Positions 17,283 to 26,251 of a DNA stretch of 57,184 nt are shown piece by piece. The stretch comes from Frankia sp. AgB1.9. Its GTDB lineage: Bacteria; Actinomycetota; Actinomycetes; Frankiales; Frankiaceae. A program made the translations under genes and the position numbers. Below the pieces are notes generated by a model. The model had not been told where the DNA came from, did no database searches, and saw nothing but the letters and a program-made list of their open reading frames with translations. The DNA lies in contig NZ_JADWYX010000054.1 in NCBI RefSeq assembly GCF_016786355.1, positions 2,294-59,477 on the forward strand, written 5' to 3'. Each line of letters begins with the position of its first letter. The first letter of the stretch is position 1.

Positions 17283-19745
17283 TCACGGCGAGACCGGTTC
17301 GGGCACGGCCGCCAGCTGACGGACCGTGGCCGCCGAGAGGAACGCGCTGCGGTGTTCGAGGACCGCCGTCTCCCCCACCACCTCGAACTGGCCGCGCAGC
17401 CGGATGTCGTCCGACGACGCCCCGACCAGGACCTCGATCGGGCCCGGCTCCACCTGAAGACGCCCGTCGAGGCCGAGATAGGCGAGCTGAGCCAGCTCGA
17501 CAGTGCAGTCGACCTCGACGGCCTCCCCCGGCCCGAGGTCGACGCGGGCGAAGCCGACCAGCTCCTGGGCCGGCCGGGTCACCCCGGTGGCCCGGTCCGA
17601 CAGGTAGAACTGCACGACCTCGGTGCCGGACCGGTCGCCGCTGTTGCGCAGGGTCAGCGTGAGGGTCACCGCGCCCGCGGCGTCGACCTCACCTGGGCTG
17701 ACGACGAGGTCGGAGTACTCGAACGCCGTGTAGCTCAGCCCGTGGCCGAGCGGGAACAGGGGCCGCGAGGGGAGGTCGAGGTAGTCCTGGTGGGCGTCGC
17801 GGTCGGTGCGCCGGTAGCCGGTGCCGGTCGGCTGGCCGGAGTAGACCGGGACCTGGCCGGAGTGGCGCGGGATCGAGACCGGCAGCTTTCCCGCCGGGTT
17901 GACGTCGCCGAACAGGACCTCGGCCATCGCCGTCGACGCGTGCTGGCCGCCGTAGTAGCCGTACACGATCGCGGGCAGCTCGTCCGCGATCGCGGTCAGC
18001 GCCATCGGCCGGCCCGTGTAGACGACGCCGACGGCCGGTGTCCCGGTGCCCACCACGGCCCGCACCAGGGCGACCTGGTTGGCCGGCAGGTCGATGTCGG
18101 CCGTGTCGCAGCCCTCGCCCTCGGTGATCCGGGGGACGAACCAGCCGGCCCGCCCGCCGAGGGCGAGGATCACCACCTCGGCGTCCCGGGCCGCGGCGAC
18201 CGCAGCGGCGATGTCGGCGGGCTCCTCGTCCAGGACCCCACAGCCGGCGGCCACAACAACCTCGGCACCGGGGACGGCCGCGCGGACGGCGTCGGCGAGC
18301 GACACCGAGCCGTAGTTCTCGCGGATGTAGTCCTCGACCGGCTGGGAGAGCACGCCGGAAAGGTCGCGGCGCATCAGCTCGACCGCCTCGGGCGTCGTCT
18401 CGATCGTCATGCCCTCGGTTCCGGGGATGTTGGCCCGTTCGCCTCGGATGCGGGCGCCGAGCATGTCCAGCGCGGCGGGAATCGTGTAGGGCGGGAACGC
18501 GACCGAGAGCCCGTCGGCGTGCGGCCCGACCACCGCGATCCGGGTCAGGTCCCGGGACAACGGCAGCAGCCCGTCGTTGGTCAGCAGCGTGACCGACTGC
18601 TGGGCCAGCCGGTGCGCGAGGCCGCCCGGCTCGCCGCCCTCGCCGGCGAGGGCGCTGAGCACGACCGGGTCCTCGTCGACGTAGGGCGCGTCGAACAGGC
18701 CGGCCGCGAACTTGTCCCGCAGGACCCGCCACACCGCCTGGTCGAGCTGTTCCACGGGGACGACGCCCTTGCGGACCGCCTCGGCCAGCGTCTGCCCGTA
18801 GCCGAACGGGTTCGGCAGCTCCACGTCGATCCCGGCGGCCAGTGCCAGGCGCCCCGCGTCGGTCGCGTCCCGGGCCACGCCGACCCGGGAGAACAGATGG
18901 CCGACGGTGTCGTAGTCGGAGACGACGGTCCCGGTGAAGCCCAGCCGCCCGCGCAGCAGGTCGGTCAGGATCTCCCGGCTCGCGCCGACCGGCACCCCGT
19001 CGATCGAGCTGTAGGAGTTCATCACCGACCGCAGCCCGGCCAGCTGGATCGCCGCCTCGAACGGACGCGCGTACACCTCGTACAGCTCGCGCCGCCCCAG
19101 GACGGTCTTCGCCATGTTCTGGCCCGCCTCGGACACCCCGTAGCCCAGGAAGTGCTTTCCCGTCGCGATCACGCCGTCGCGCGGCCCGGCGCCCTGCAGG
19201 CCGCGGGTGAACGCGACACTCATCGCGCTGACCAGGTACGGCTCCTCGCCGTAGGTCTCGTGCACCCGCCCCCAGCGGGCGTCGCGGGCCACGTCCATCA
19301 CCGGGGAGAACACCTGGCCGTGGCCGACGGCCCTGACCTGGCGGCCGGTGATCGCCGCCATCTGCTCCACGCCGTCGGGATTCCAGGTCGCGGCCAGGCC
19401 GATCGCCGTCGGGTAGACCGGGAAACCGGCGGCCAGCGGGCCGTTCAGCGCCTCGATGTGGAGCATCGCCGGAATACCGAGCCGGGTCTGGGTCACCAGG
19501 TACCGCTGGATCTGGTTGGCCATCCGGGCCAGCTGCGGCGGCCGCTGGCCGAACATGCCCAGCATCCCGATCTGGCCGATCCCGTCGCCCATCACCCGGC
19601 CGGCCACGGCCTCGATCACGCCGTTCAGGCCCAGCAGCCCGGCCGAGAGCAGCCCGGTGACCTGCTGGGCCTTCTCCTCGATTGTCATCGTCCGCAGGAG
19701 GTCGTCGGCTCGGCTCTCGGGGCTTGCCGCCGTCTCGGAGGTCAT
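17283..19745 (-). CDS. glycoside hydrolase family 3 beta-glycosidase
   Basis: 820 aa, no signal peptide, so cytoplasmic. The N-terminal GH3 barrel shows K197-H198 in ATGKHFLGYG and the nucleophile Asp277 in TVVSDYDTV. A GH3 C-terminal sandwich domain follows (VVGPHADGLS, ILALGGRAGWF). The last ~120 residues are the fibronectin-III-like domain (LRNSGDRSGTEVVQFYLSD). This three-domain layout is that of beta-glucosidases and beta-xylosidases acting on short oligosaccharides or glycosides. The promoter appears to be the module at 20000-20057, facing this gene and divergent from the first LacI gene, giving a leader of about 275 nt. Sugar specificity cannot be read reliably. Confidence 0.93.
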   Translation of the reverse strand: MTSETAASPESRADDLLRTMTIEEKAQQVTGLLSAGLLGLNGVIEAVAGRVMGDGIGQIGMLGMFGQRPPQLARMANQIQRYLVTQTRLGIPAMLHIEALNGPLAAGFPVYPTAIGLAATWNPDGVEQMAAITGRQVRAVGHGQVFSPVMDVARDARWGRVHETYGEEPYLVSAMSVAFTRGLQGAGPRDGVIATGKHFLGYGVSEAGQNMAKTVLGRRELYEVYARPFEAAIQLAGLRSVMNSYSSIDGVPVGASREILTDLLRGRLGFTGTVVSDYDTVGHLFSRVGVARDATDAGRLALAAGIDVELPNPFGYGQTLAEAVRKGVVPVEQLDQAVWRVLRDKFAAGLFDAPYVDEDPVVLSALAGEGGEPGGLAHRLAQQSVTLLTNDGLLPLSRDLTRIAVVGPHADGLSVAFPPYTIPAALDMLGARIRGERANIPGTEGMTIETTPEAVELMRRDLSGVLSQPVEDYIRENYGSVSLADAVRAAVPGAEVVVAAGCGVLDEEPADIAAAVAAARDAEVVILALGGRAGWFVPRITEGEGCDTADIDLPANQVALVRAVVGTGTPAVGVVYTGRPMALTAIADELPAIVYGYYGGQHASTAMAEVLFGDVNPAGKLPVSIPRHSGQVPVYSGQPTGTGYRRTDRDAHQDYLDLPSRPLFPLGHGLSYTAFEYSDLVVSPGEVDAAGAVTLTLTLRNSGDRSGTEVVQFYLSDRATGVTRPAQELVGFARVDLGPGEAVEVDCTVELAQLAYLGLDGRLQVEPGPIEVLVGASSDDIRLRGQFEVVGETAVLEHRSAFLSAATVRQLAAVPEPVSP

Positions 19746-19999
19746 CGCCGTTCCTTTCGATCAGGGTGCCCGAGTCCGCGAGCCCCAAGGTCGATCCGCG
19801 GCGGCCTGGTCGCGTGAAAGCCGTCCACGCCTTTCACTCTTCGCGAGCGGTCGTCTTTCCCAGGACCCGGCCACCGGCCGGAGAATTGTGAATACACACG
19901 CGCCGGTCCGGCACCGGGCTCACCGTGGCGAATTACCGGGGGCGCACCGATCCAGGCACCAGACCCGGACGCGTCACACCGACCTCGAAACTCTCATCA

Positions 20000-20057
20000 C
20001 TAGCGCGCGCTAGACTCGGTCGACGCAAGCTACCATTCTTGCGCTAGAGCGCGCAAG
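20000..20057 (-). promoter_or_regulatory. LacI operator module between GH3 and LacI genes
   Basis: CTAGCGCGCGCTAG (20000-20013) is a perfect palindrome with a central CG, as in LacI-family operators. CTAGAGCGCGCAAG (20044-20057) is its partner, centres 44 bp apart. On the minus strand TTGCGC (20056-20051), an 18-bp spacer and TAGCTT (20032-20027) form a promoter toward the GH3 gene. The LacI gene on the other side (start 20090) is probably autoregulated by the same sites. Confidence 0.75.
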
Positions 20058-20089
20058 CAGCCGCGGGCTGGCCCCAACGAGGTGAGACG

Positions 20090-21097
20090 GTGTCTGTGTC
20101 AGACGCGACGGCAAGAAGACGGGTCACCGCCAGCGACGTGGCCAAGGCGGCCGGCGTCTCCCGCGCCACCGTCGGTTTCGTCCTGAACCAGACCCCGGGC
20201 CAGACCATCTCGGAGCGCACCCGCGCGCGGGTGATCGAGGCGTCGGTTCGCCTCGGCTACCGGCCGAACGGCGCCGCGCAGGTCCTGGCCAGCGGCCGCA
20301 GCCGGATCGTCGTGCTCGTCGTGCCGGACTGGCCGATCGAGTTCCGGTTCCGCGCGTTCCTCGACGAGGCCTCGTTGGCTCTCGACGAGGCCGGGTACTC
20401 GCTGGTGACCCACTTCCGCCATCCGCATGGGCCGACCCGGCGGCTCTGGGAGACCGTGACCCCCGACCTGGTCGTCGGCATCGCGCCGTTCACGCCCGAC
20501 GACCTCGCGTCGCTGCGCGCCTGCGGGGTCAAGCGCATCCTTCCCGATCAGACCTTGTTTCGCCCCGCGGAACCGGACACCTCCCTGGCCTCGATCGACG
20601 GACCTCGACTTCAGGTCGAGCACCTGCGCGAGCGCGGCCACGAGCGCCTTGGCTACGCCGTGTTCGACGAGCCTCGGCTCTCCTCGCTCGTGACCGCTCG
20701 TCATGGCGCCGCCTGCACCCACGCGGCAGCGCTGGGCCTACCAGCCCTGGACCTCCGGTGCCTCGACTACCGGGACCGAGCCACCGACGAGGTCGTCCGC
20801 GGGTGGCACGAAGGCGGGCTCACCGGGATCGCGGCGTACAACGACGACGTCGCGGCCGCCGTCGTCGGCGCCGCGCTGCGACTGGGCCTGCGCGTGCCCG
20901 AGGACCTCGCAGTGGTCGGCCACGACGACAGCCCGATCGCGACGATCATGGTCCCGGCACTGTCGTCCATCCACTTCGACAGCGCGGCCCTCGGTCGCCA
21001 CTTCGCCGCGCTCGCGCTCAGCAGGGTCAACGGCCGCCCGCTGCCCGCGGGCGATCCACCCGCCAACGTCACCCTCATCCAGCGCGAGTCGACCTAG
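20090..21097 (+). CDS. LacI family transcriptional regulator (copy 1)
   Basis: 335 aa from GTG (a second GTG lies at 20096) after AGGTGAG. The N-terminal LacI HTH is complete: TASDVAKAAGVSRATVGFVL, with the hinge helix region L-G-Y-R-P-N-G-A-A-Q-V-L-A-S-G-R-S. The rest is a Peripla_BP_3-type sensor domain ending in the usual D-D-S-P-I-A and H-F-D-S-A-A-L-G motifs. Its DNA-recognition segment VSRATVGFVLN is identical to that of the second LacI protein (22709-23710), so both should recognise similar DNA. It sits between GH3 and GH1 genes, each preceded by the CTAGCGC-type operator module. The effector is presumably a sugar or glycoside. Confidence 0.93.
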   Translation: MSVSDATARRRVTASDVAKAAGVSRATVGFVLNQTPGQTISERTRARVIEASVRLGYRPNGAAQVLASGRSRIVVLVVPDWPIEFRFRAFLDEASLALDEAGYSLVTHFRHPHGPTRRLWETVTPDLVVGIAPFTPDDLASLRACGVKRILPDQTLFRPAEPDTSLASIDGPRLQVEHLRERGHERLGYAVFDEPRLSSLVTARHGAACTHAAALGLPALDLRCLDYRDRATDEVVRGWHEGGLTGIAAYNDDVAAAVVGAALRLGLRVPEDLAVVGHDDSPIATIMVPALSSIHFDSAALGRHFAALALSRVNGRPLPAGDPPANVTLIQREST

Positions 21098-21126
21098 CGC
21101 CGCACCCGCGAAGGTCGATCCGTTGG

Positions 21127-21205
21127 CTTGATCTCCGTTTCCACCCTCCAGTGGTTGCGGAAACGCCCTGGTCAGGACCACGGGAGGGCAAAAACAGTGA
21201 TCAAG
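21127..21205. repeat. ~76-bp palindromic element, copy 2
   Basis: Ends CTTGATC and GATCAAG are perfect inverted repeats. The arms TTTCCACCCTCC and GGAGGGCAAAA pair imperfectly around the loop. It lies 30 bp after the LacI gene and ends 29 bp before the next operator module, so it could terminate LacI transcription. The 20 bp to its left resemble those left of copies 1 and 3. Confidence 0.75.
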
Positions 21206-21233
21206 CGAGCCAGGTCCGCCCGGAATCGACCTG

Positions 21234-21287
21234 CTTGCGCGCGCTAGCGACCGCGAGTAGCGTTCCGCGCGATCTGGCACGGGCTAG
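21234..21287 (+). promoter_or_regulatory. LacI operator module driving GH1 gene
   Basis: CTTGCGCGCGCTAG (21234-21247) and a weaker CTGGCACGGGCTAG (21274-21287), centres 40 bp apart. TTGCGC (21235-21240), a 17-bp spacer and TAGCGT (21258-21263) form the promoter, with a leader of about 40 nt before the GH1 ATG. Confidence 0.7.
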
Positions 21288-21310
21288 CTCTTGAGGCAGG
21301 AGAACCCACC

Positions 21311-22531
21311 ATGACCACGTTCCCGGACGGATTCCTCTGGGGTGCCGCCACGGCGGCGCATCAGGTGGAGGGCGGCAACGTCAACGCCGACCTGTGGGCG
21401 GCCGAATGGGCCCCGGGCTCCCATTTCGCCGAGCCCTCGGGTGACGCCTGCGACCACTACCACCGCTATCCCGAGGACATCGCCACGCTCGCCGACCTCG
21501 GCCTCAACACCTACCGCTTCGGCGTCGAATGGTCCCGGATCGAGCCCGAGGAGGGGTACTTCTCCCGCGCCGCGCTCGACCACTACCGGCGCATGGTCGG
21601 TACCTGCCTGGACCGCGGGGTGACGCCCGTCGTCACCTACAACCACTTCACGACGCCCCGGTGGTTCGCCGCGGCCGGCGGCTGGAGCGGCGCCGCCGCC
21701 GTCGACCGGTTCGCGCGGTACGCCGCCCGGGTCACCGAGCATATCGGCGACCTGGTGCCCTGGATCTGCACCTTCAACGAGCCGAACGTCGTCTCGATGA
21801 TGGTCCACCTCGGCCTCGTCCCGGCCGCGGCCCGCGAGGACGGCCTCGGCCTGTCCGACGGCACGGCCGCGCCGGCCGAGCGGCCCAAGGCGACTGGAAG
21901 CTGGCCCGCCCCGAGCGTCGAGGTGATGGCGGCCGCGCACCGCAAGGCGGTCGAGGCCATCAAGTCCGGGCCCGGCAACCCCGCCGTCGGCTGGACCCTC
22001 GCCCTCATCGACCTGCAGCCCGTGGATGGCGGCGAGGACCGGTGCGCGGCCGTCCGCCAGGCCACCGAGCTCGACTGGCTCGACGTGTCCCGTGATGACG
22101 ACTTCGTAGGCGTGCAGACGTACACCAGGGAACGCATCGGGCCCGCCGGCCTGCTGCCCGTGCCGGACGGGGTACCGACGACGCAGACCGGCTGGGAGAT
22201 CTACCCGCAGGCACTCGGGCACACGGTCCGGCTCGCGGCCGGCCACGCCCAGGTGCCCATCCTGGTCACCGAGAACGGCATGGCCACCGCCGACGACACC
22301 GCCCGGATCGCCTACACGGCGGGCGCCCTCGAAGGACTGGCCGAATGCGTCACGGACGGCATCGACGTCCGCGGCTATCTGCACTGGACGCTGCTCGACA
22401 ACTTCGAGTGGACGTCCGGGTTCGCGATGACCTTCGGGCTCATCGCCGTCGACCGGACCACGTTCGCCCGCACCGTGAAGCCGTCCGCGCGCTGGCTCGG
22501 CGACGTGGCCCGCGCCAACCGCCTCACCTGA
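21311..22531 (+). CDS. glycoside hydrolase family 1 beta-glycosidase
   Basis: 406 aa, ATG after AGGCAGGAG, no signal peptide. The GH1 N-terminal signature FPDGFLWGAATAAHQVEGG opens the protein. The acid/base Glu157 is in CTFNEPN and the nucleophile Glu321 in ILVTENGMA; WTLLDNFEWTSGF near the C-terminus is the usual aglycone-site motif. At 406 residues it is shorter than most GH1 enzymes (440-480), lacking some loops, similar to other actinobacterial short forms. It probably cleaves beta-glucosides, beta-galactosides or aryl glycosides in the cytoplasm. It is monocistronic and preceded by the LacI-type operator module. Confidence 0.93.
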   Translation: MTTFPDGFLWGAATAAHQVEGGNVNADLWAAEWAPGSHFAEPSGDACDHYHRYPEDIATLADLGLNTYRFGVEWSRIEPEEGYFSRAALDHYRRMVGTCLDRGVTPVVTYNHFTTPRWFAAAGGWSGAAAVDRFARYAARVTEHIGDLVPWICTFNEPNVVSMMVHLGLVPAAAREDGLGLSDGTAAPAERPKATGSWPAPSVEVMAAAHRKAVEAIKSGPGNPAVGWTLALIDLQPVDGGEDRCAAVRQATELDWLDVSRDDDFVGVQTYTRERIGPAGLLPVPDGVPTTQTGWEIYPQALGHTVRLAAGHAQVPILVTENGMATADDTARIAYTAGALEGLAECVTDGIDVRGYLHWTLLDNFEWTSGFAMTFGLIAVDRTTFARTVKPSARWLGDVARANRLT

Positions 22532-22535
22532 CCCG

Positions 22536-22563
22536 CGGCGCTCGGCAGCCTCCACCAGCGCCG
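22536..22563. terminator. small hairpin after GH1 gene
   Basis: CGGCGCT/AGCGCCG arms with a 14-nt loop immediately after the GH1 stop codon. It is followed by the palindromic element at 22587, which may be the stronger stop signal between these convergent genes. Confidence 0.4.
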
Positions 22564-22586
22564 GACCCGCAGAGGCGACCCGCTGG

Positions 22587-22665
22587 CTTGATCATCGTTT
22601 TGGCCCTCGCGTGGTTGCAAAACCGCCGCGGTTCCAGCCACGCGAGGGCGGAAACAGCGATCTTG
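22587..22665. repeat. ~76-bp palindromic element, copy 3
   Basis: Begins CTTGATCATCGTTTTGGCCC and ends GAGGGCGGAAACAGCGATCT; the arms (GGCCCTCGCGTGG with CCACGCGAGGGC) pair well. It lies between the convergent GH1 and LacI-2 genes, where it could act as a bidirectional terminator. Confidence 0.75.
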
Positions 22666-22708
22666 CCGGTCTCGGGACGAGGCCAGCCACGGCAGATGCG
22701 CCGCTGGC

Positions 22709-23710
22709 TTAGCTGGTCTCCCGCTGGACGAGGACGGGTTTCTCCGAGACGTGCGGAGTGGGGAGCGGACGGTCGTCGACGCGGTGCAGCACGAACTCGC
22801 CGAACCGACGTCCGAGCGCCGCGGTGTCGATTCTGACCGTGGAGAGCGAGGGCACGAACATGGCCGCGATCGGTGAGTCGTCGTGGCCGATGACCGCGAG
22901 ATCCGCGGGCAGTTTCAGCCCGGCGCGCACCGCCGTGCCGACGACCGCGGCCGCCACGTCGTCGTTGAACGCGACCACCCCGGTGATACCCGCGTCGAGC
23001 CACTCGCGGACCACCTCCTGAGGCGCGCCCTCGCGGTAGTCGATACGCCGCAGGTCGAGGTCGGGCAGGCCCAGCGCGCGGGCTCGTTCGTTCGCCGCCG
23101 CGTGCCGGGCGACGACCATCGAGGACGCGTATGGCTCGGTGAACGCGGCGTACACGAGGCGGCGATGGCCCCGCTCATGCAGGTGCTCGACCTGCAGTTC
23201 CGGCCCGGCGCTGAATGCCAACGAGACGTCCGGACGGTACGGGTAGTCCGGATCCGGATGGATCGCCCGGACTCCGCAGGCCAGCATCGACGCGACGTCG
23301 GGTGCGCTGAAACTGGCCATGCCGACGACGAGGTCCGCGTTCAGCGACTCCCAGAGCGGCCGGGCCGACTGAGAGGGCTGGCGGGTGTACGTCACGAGCG
23401 AGTACCCGGCCTTGTCCAGCACGAGCGAGACCTCGTCCAGATAGTCCCGCAGCCGGTATTCCGCGGGCCAGTCGGGCAGCACGAGCAGAATGATGCGGCT
23501 GCGGCCGCTGGCGAGCGCCCGGGCCGCGCTGTTCGGGCGATAACCGAGAAGCTCCGCGGCCCGGAACACGCGGTCGCGAGTGCCCTCGGAGATCGTCTGG
23601 TTGGGTGTGTCGTTCAGGACGAAGCCAACCGTTGCCCGGGAAACCCCGGCCTCTCGGGCCACGTCCAGGGCGGTCACCCGCCGACTGGTGGTCGGTCTCT
23701 GCACGGCCAC
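22709..23710 (-). CDS. LacI family transcriptional regulator (copy 2)
   Basis: About 333 aa. The GTG at 23710 was chosen because AAGGA lies 8 nt upstream; an ATG at 23764 would place the operator inside the gene. The HTH TALDVAREAGVSRATVGFVL and hinge L-G-Y-R-P-N-S-A-A-R-A-L-A-S-G-R-S are followed by a sensor domain parallel throughout to the first LacI protein (20090-21097). Differences concentrate in the ligand-binding half, so the two may sense different effectors while sharing operators. It is the only gene between the GH1 terminators and the module at 23754-23810. Confidence 0.92.
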   Translation of the reverse strand: MAVQRPTTSRRVTALDVAREAGVSRATVGFVLNDTPNQTISEGTRDRVFRAAELLGYRPNSAARALASGRSRIILLVLPDWPAEYRLRDYLDEVSLVLDKAGYSLVTYTRQPSQSARPLWESLNADLVVGMASFSAPDVASMLACGVRAIHPDPDYPYRPDVSLAFSAGPELQVEHLHERGHRRLVYAAFTEPYASSMVVARHAAANERARALGLPDLDLRRIDYREGAPQEVVREWLDAGITGVVAFNDDVAAAVVGTAVRAGLKLPADLAVIGHDDSPIAAMFVPSLSTVRIDTAALGRRFGEFVLHRVDDRPLPTPHVSEKPVLVQRETS

Positions 23711-23753
23711 CGGCCACGTCCTTCCCGTCACTTCGCGCCCGAACCGGTCCGGG

Positions 23754-23810
23754 CTTGTGCGCACTAGTTACGGATGCTAGCGTACATCGACTATTACTAG
23801 CACCTGCTAG
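23754..23810 (+). promoter_or_regulatory. LacI operator module pointing into the GH2 operon's 3' end
   Basis: CTTGTGCGCACTAG (23754-23767) and CTAGCACCTGCTAG (23797-23810), centres 43 bp apart. TTGTGC (23755-23760), a 17-bp spacer and TAGCGT (23778-23783) would drive the plus strand, antisense to the GH3 gene that ends at 23869. The LacI-2 gene starts 44 bp away on the other strand and is probably autoregulated from here. Confidence 0.65.
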
Positions 23811-23868
23811 TGACGTGTCTCCGGGACATGTTCAATAGCCGCGACCGCCTGTCGGGCCGGCGGCTGGT

Positions 23869-26148
23869 TCAGGCCTCCGCGAACGCGGCTGCCAGGTGGC
23901 GCACGGCGATGCGTCGGACGTCGTCCAGTCCGCCCGCGGGCAGTGCGCTGCTCAGCAGGTCGAGCAGCTGCCGCAGCGGGATGGCGCGAAGCGGGTCCGC
24001 CTCCCCGTCCAGCGCCTCGGGCGGCTCGGTCCCGGCGAAGTCGGCCGCGAGCGGGGCGAGCGCCGTCCTGAGAGCCTTTTCCATCGACGGGCCGACGACA
24101 GGATGGGAGAACCAGTCCCCGATCAGAGAATCGATGGACAGCACCGGGATGATGTGGTCCCCGGCCAGCGTGAGGGACTGTTCCAGGAGCACGTTCTCGG
24201 CGTCGCGGCCAATCTGTATCCCGTACTCGCCGGCGGCGACGACCCACCGTCCGTGCCGGACGTCCCAGTAGGCGAAAGCGCGTCGGTCGAGGTCGAAGGA
24301 AACCGTCGCGGTCTGCCCGGGGGCGAGTCGAACCTTCTCGAACGCCCGCAGCTCTCGGCTCGCCCGCCGTACCGGGCCGGCCTGTGTGGCGACGTACAGC
24401 TGAACGACGTGGCTGGTCTCCCGATCGCCGACGTTGCGAAGCTCGACCTCGACGCGGGCCCCATCCGCACCTACGGGCTGTACCCGCAGGTCGCTGGCCT
24501 CGACCCGTCCGTAGCCGAGGCCATGCCCGAACGGATAGCGTGCCGGGATCTCCGCGGTCACGTGGTAGCGATAGCCGACCATCACCCCCTCGCCGTAGCG
24601 AACCGAGCCCAGCTCACCGGGGAAGTTCAGGAAAGCAGCCGTGTCCTGCAGGCGCCGCGGGATCGATTCCGCGAGCCGCCCCGACGGCTCCGCCACCCCG
24701 AACAGCACATCCGCGATCGCGCCGCCGCCGGCCTGCCCGAGCAGGAACGTGTCGAGAACGGCGTCGACGTGCTCGTGCCAGCCTTCGAGGCTGACCACGC
24801 CGCCGTGCGCGAGGACGACCACGGTCCGCCGGGCGGCCGCGGCGACGGCGCGGATCAGCTCCACCTGGGCGGCCGGAAGCTCCAGCGACTGGCGGTCGTA
24901 CCCCTCGGACTCCGCGCCGTCGGGCAGCCCGGCGAACACGACCGTCACGTCAGCGGCGCCGGCCAGCGCGACCGCCTCATCGCGGGCCGCCGTGTCCGCT
25001 TCGGCGGCGGACACCGGGAAGCCGGGCGCGTGGACGACCCGGCCACCGCGCGCCACGGCCGCCGCCGTGATCTCGTCCAGCGGGAAATCGACCCGGGTCG
25101 GCGCGACCTTGGAGCTCCCGCCACCCTGGAACCGAGGCCGCGTCGCGAACGCGCCGACGACGGCGACGGTCTCCCCGCCCGGCAGCGGCAGGACGCCACC
25201 ATCGTTCTTCAGCAGCACCATGCACCGCGGGCCCAGGCTCCGGGCCAGCGCGTGGTGAGCGTCCCAGTCGACAGGGGCCGCCGGCCGCGCACGCCGTCGT
25301 ACCAGGCTCAGCAGGCGTCCGACGGACGCGTCGACCGTGTCGTCGTCAAGCTCGCCCCGGTGCAGCGCGTCGAGCACCGACTCGTCGCCGGCGCCTCCGT
25401 CGAAGGGCATCTGCAGGTCCAGCCCGGCGGCGAGGGCCGCGACCCGGTCGTGCACGGCTCCCCAGTCCGACACCACGACGCCCTCGAAACCCCACTCCTC
25501 CCTCAGCACCCTGGTCAGCAGCCACGGGTGCTCGGAGGCGAACGTGCCGTTGAGCTTGTTGTATGCGCACATGACGGTGGCCGGCCGGGCCTCGGTGACC
25601 ACCCGCTCGAAGGCCGGCAGGTAGATCTCACGTAGCGTCCGCTCGTCGACCTCCGCGCTGACGCTCATGCGGTCGGTCTCCTGGTTGTTCGCGGCGAAGT
25701 GCTTCAACGAGGAGCCGACGCCGTTGTCCTCCAGGCCCCGGACGTGGGCCGCGCCGAGGACGCCGGACAGCAGCGGGTCCTCCGAGTAGTACTCGAAGTT
25801 CCGACCGCACAGCGGGCTGCGTTTGACGTTCACGCCCGGGCCGAGGACGACGTCGACCCCCAGCGCGGCGGCCTCCACAGCCAGGGCGGCGCCGACCGCG
25901 CGCGCGACCGCTGGGTCCCAGCTGGAGCCGACCGCGACCGCCGGCGGGAAGCACGTGGCCGGCCGGGAGCCGGTCAGGCCCAGGTGGTCACCCGTCGCGT
26001 CCTGGTAACGCAACCCGTGCGGGCCATCGGCCAGCGTGATGGACGGAATGTTCGCCCCGGGTATGGCCTTCGTCCGCCACAGGTCCTGGCCGGACAGCAG
26101 CGACACCTTCTCCTCGCGCGAGAGACTCGCCGTCTCGGCGTTGTCCAT
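23869..26148 (-). CDS. glycoside hydrolase family 3 beta-glycosidase (second)
   Basis: About 759 aa; ATG at 26148 after GAGGG. No signal peptide. The order is GH3 barrel (LADGPHGLRYQ; KHFAANNQETDR; nucleophile Asp228 in VVVSDWGAV), then the C-terminal sandwich with the acid/base-region motif SEGYDR followed by L-x-L-P-x-x-Q, then an Fn3-like domain (ELRNVGDRETSHVVQLYV). About 100 extra C-terminal residues of unknown role follow (from LSIDSLIGDW). It has no inserted PA14 domain. It belongs to the bacterial beta-glucosidase/beta-xylosidase clade and is only distantly similar to the GH3 protein at 17283. It is the last gene of the operon that starts at 35267. Confidence 0.92.
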   Translation of the reverse strand: MDNAETASLSREEKVSLLSGQDLWRTKAIPGANIPSITLADGPHGLRYQDATGDHLGLTGSRPATCFPPAVAVGSSWDPAVARAVGAALAVEAAALGVDVVLGPGVNVKRSPLCGRNFEYYSEDPLLSGVLGAAHVRGLEDNGVGSSLKHFAANNQETDRMSVSAEVDERTLREIYLPAFERVVTEARPATVMCAYNKLNGTFASEHPWLLTRVLREEWGFEGVVVSDWGAVHDRVAALAAGLDLQMPFDGGAGDESVLDALHRGELDDDTVDASVGRLLSLVRRRARPAAPVDWDAHHALARSLGPRCMVLLKNDGGVLPLPGGETVAVVGAFATRPRFQGGGSSKVAPTRVDFPLDEITAAAVARGGRVVHAPGFPVSAAEADTAARDEAVALAGAADVTVVFAGLPDGAESEGYDRQSLELPAAQVELIRAVAAAARRTVVVLAHGGVVSLEGWHEHVDAVLDTFLLGQAGGGAIADVLFGVAEPSGRLAESIPRRLQDTAAFLNFPGELGSVRYGEGVMVGYRYHVTAEIPARYPFGHGLGYGRVEASDLRVQPVGADGARVEVELRNVGDRETSHVVQLYVATQAGPVRRASRELRAFEKVRLAPGQTATVSFDLDRRAFAYWDVRHGRWVVAAGEYGIQIGRDAENVLLEQSLTLAGDHIIPVLSIDSLIGDWFSHPVVGPSMEKALRTALAPLAADFAGTEPPEALDGEADPLRAIPLRQLLDLLSSALPAGGLDDVRRIAVRHLAAAFAEA

Positions 26149-26251
26149 GTCGCCCTCCAGGCAGCGCGTCATGACGTCCTGAGGCCGGCCCGAGCAGTTT
26201 TCCGCCCGGACCGGCCAGCGAGGAACCCTGTTCGCGGTTTACAGCCGACCG

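Noticed and set aside
17205..19817. Very long plus-strand open frame opposite the GH3 gene (also similar ones opposite the MFS/LivF, GH2 and exporter genes)
   Set aside because: High-GC coding DNA leaves antisense frames open. These translations are Arg/Gly/Asp/Val-rich without domains, while the opposite strand has clear catalytic motifs and ribosome binding sites.
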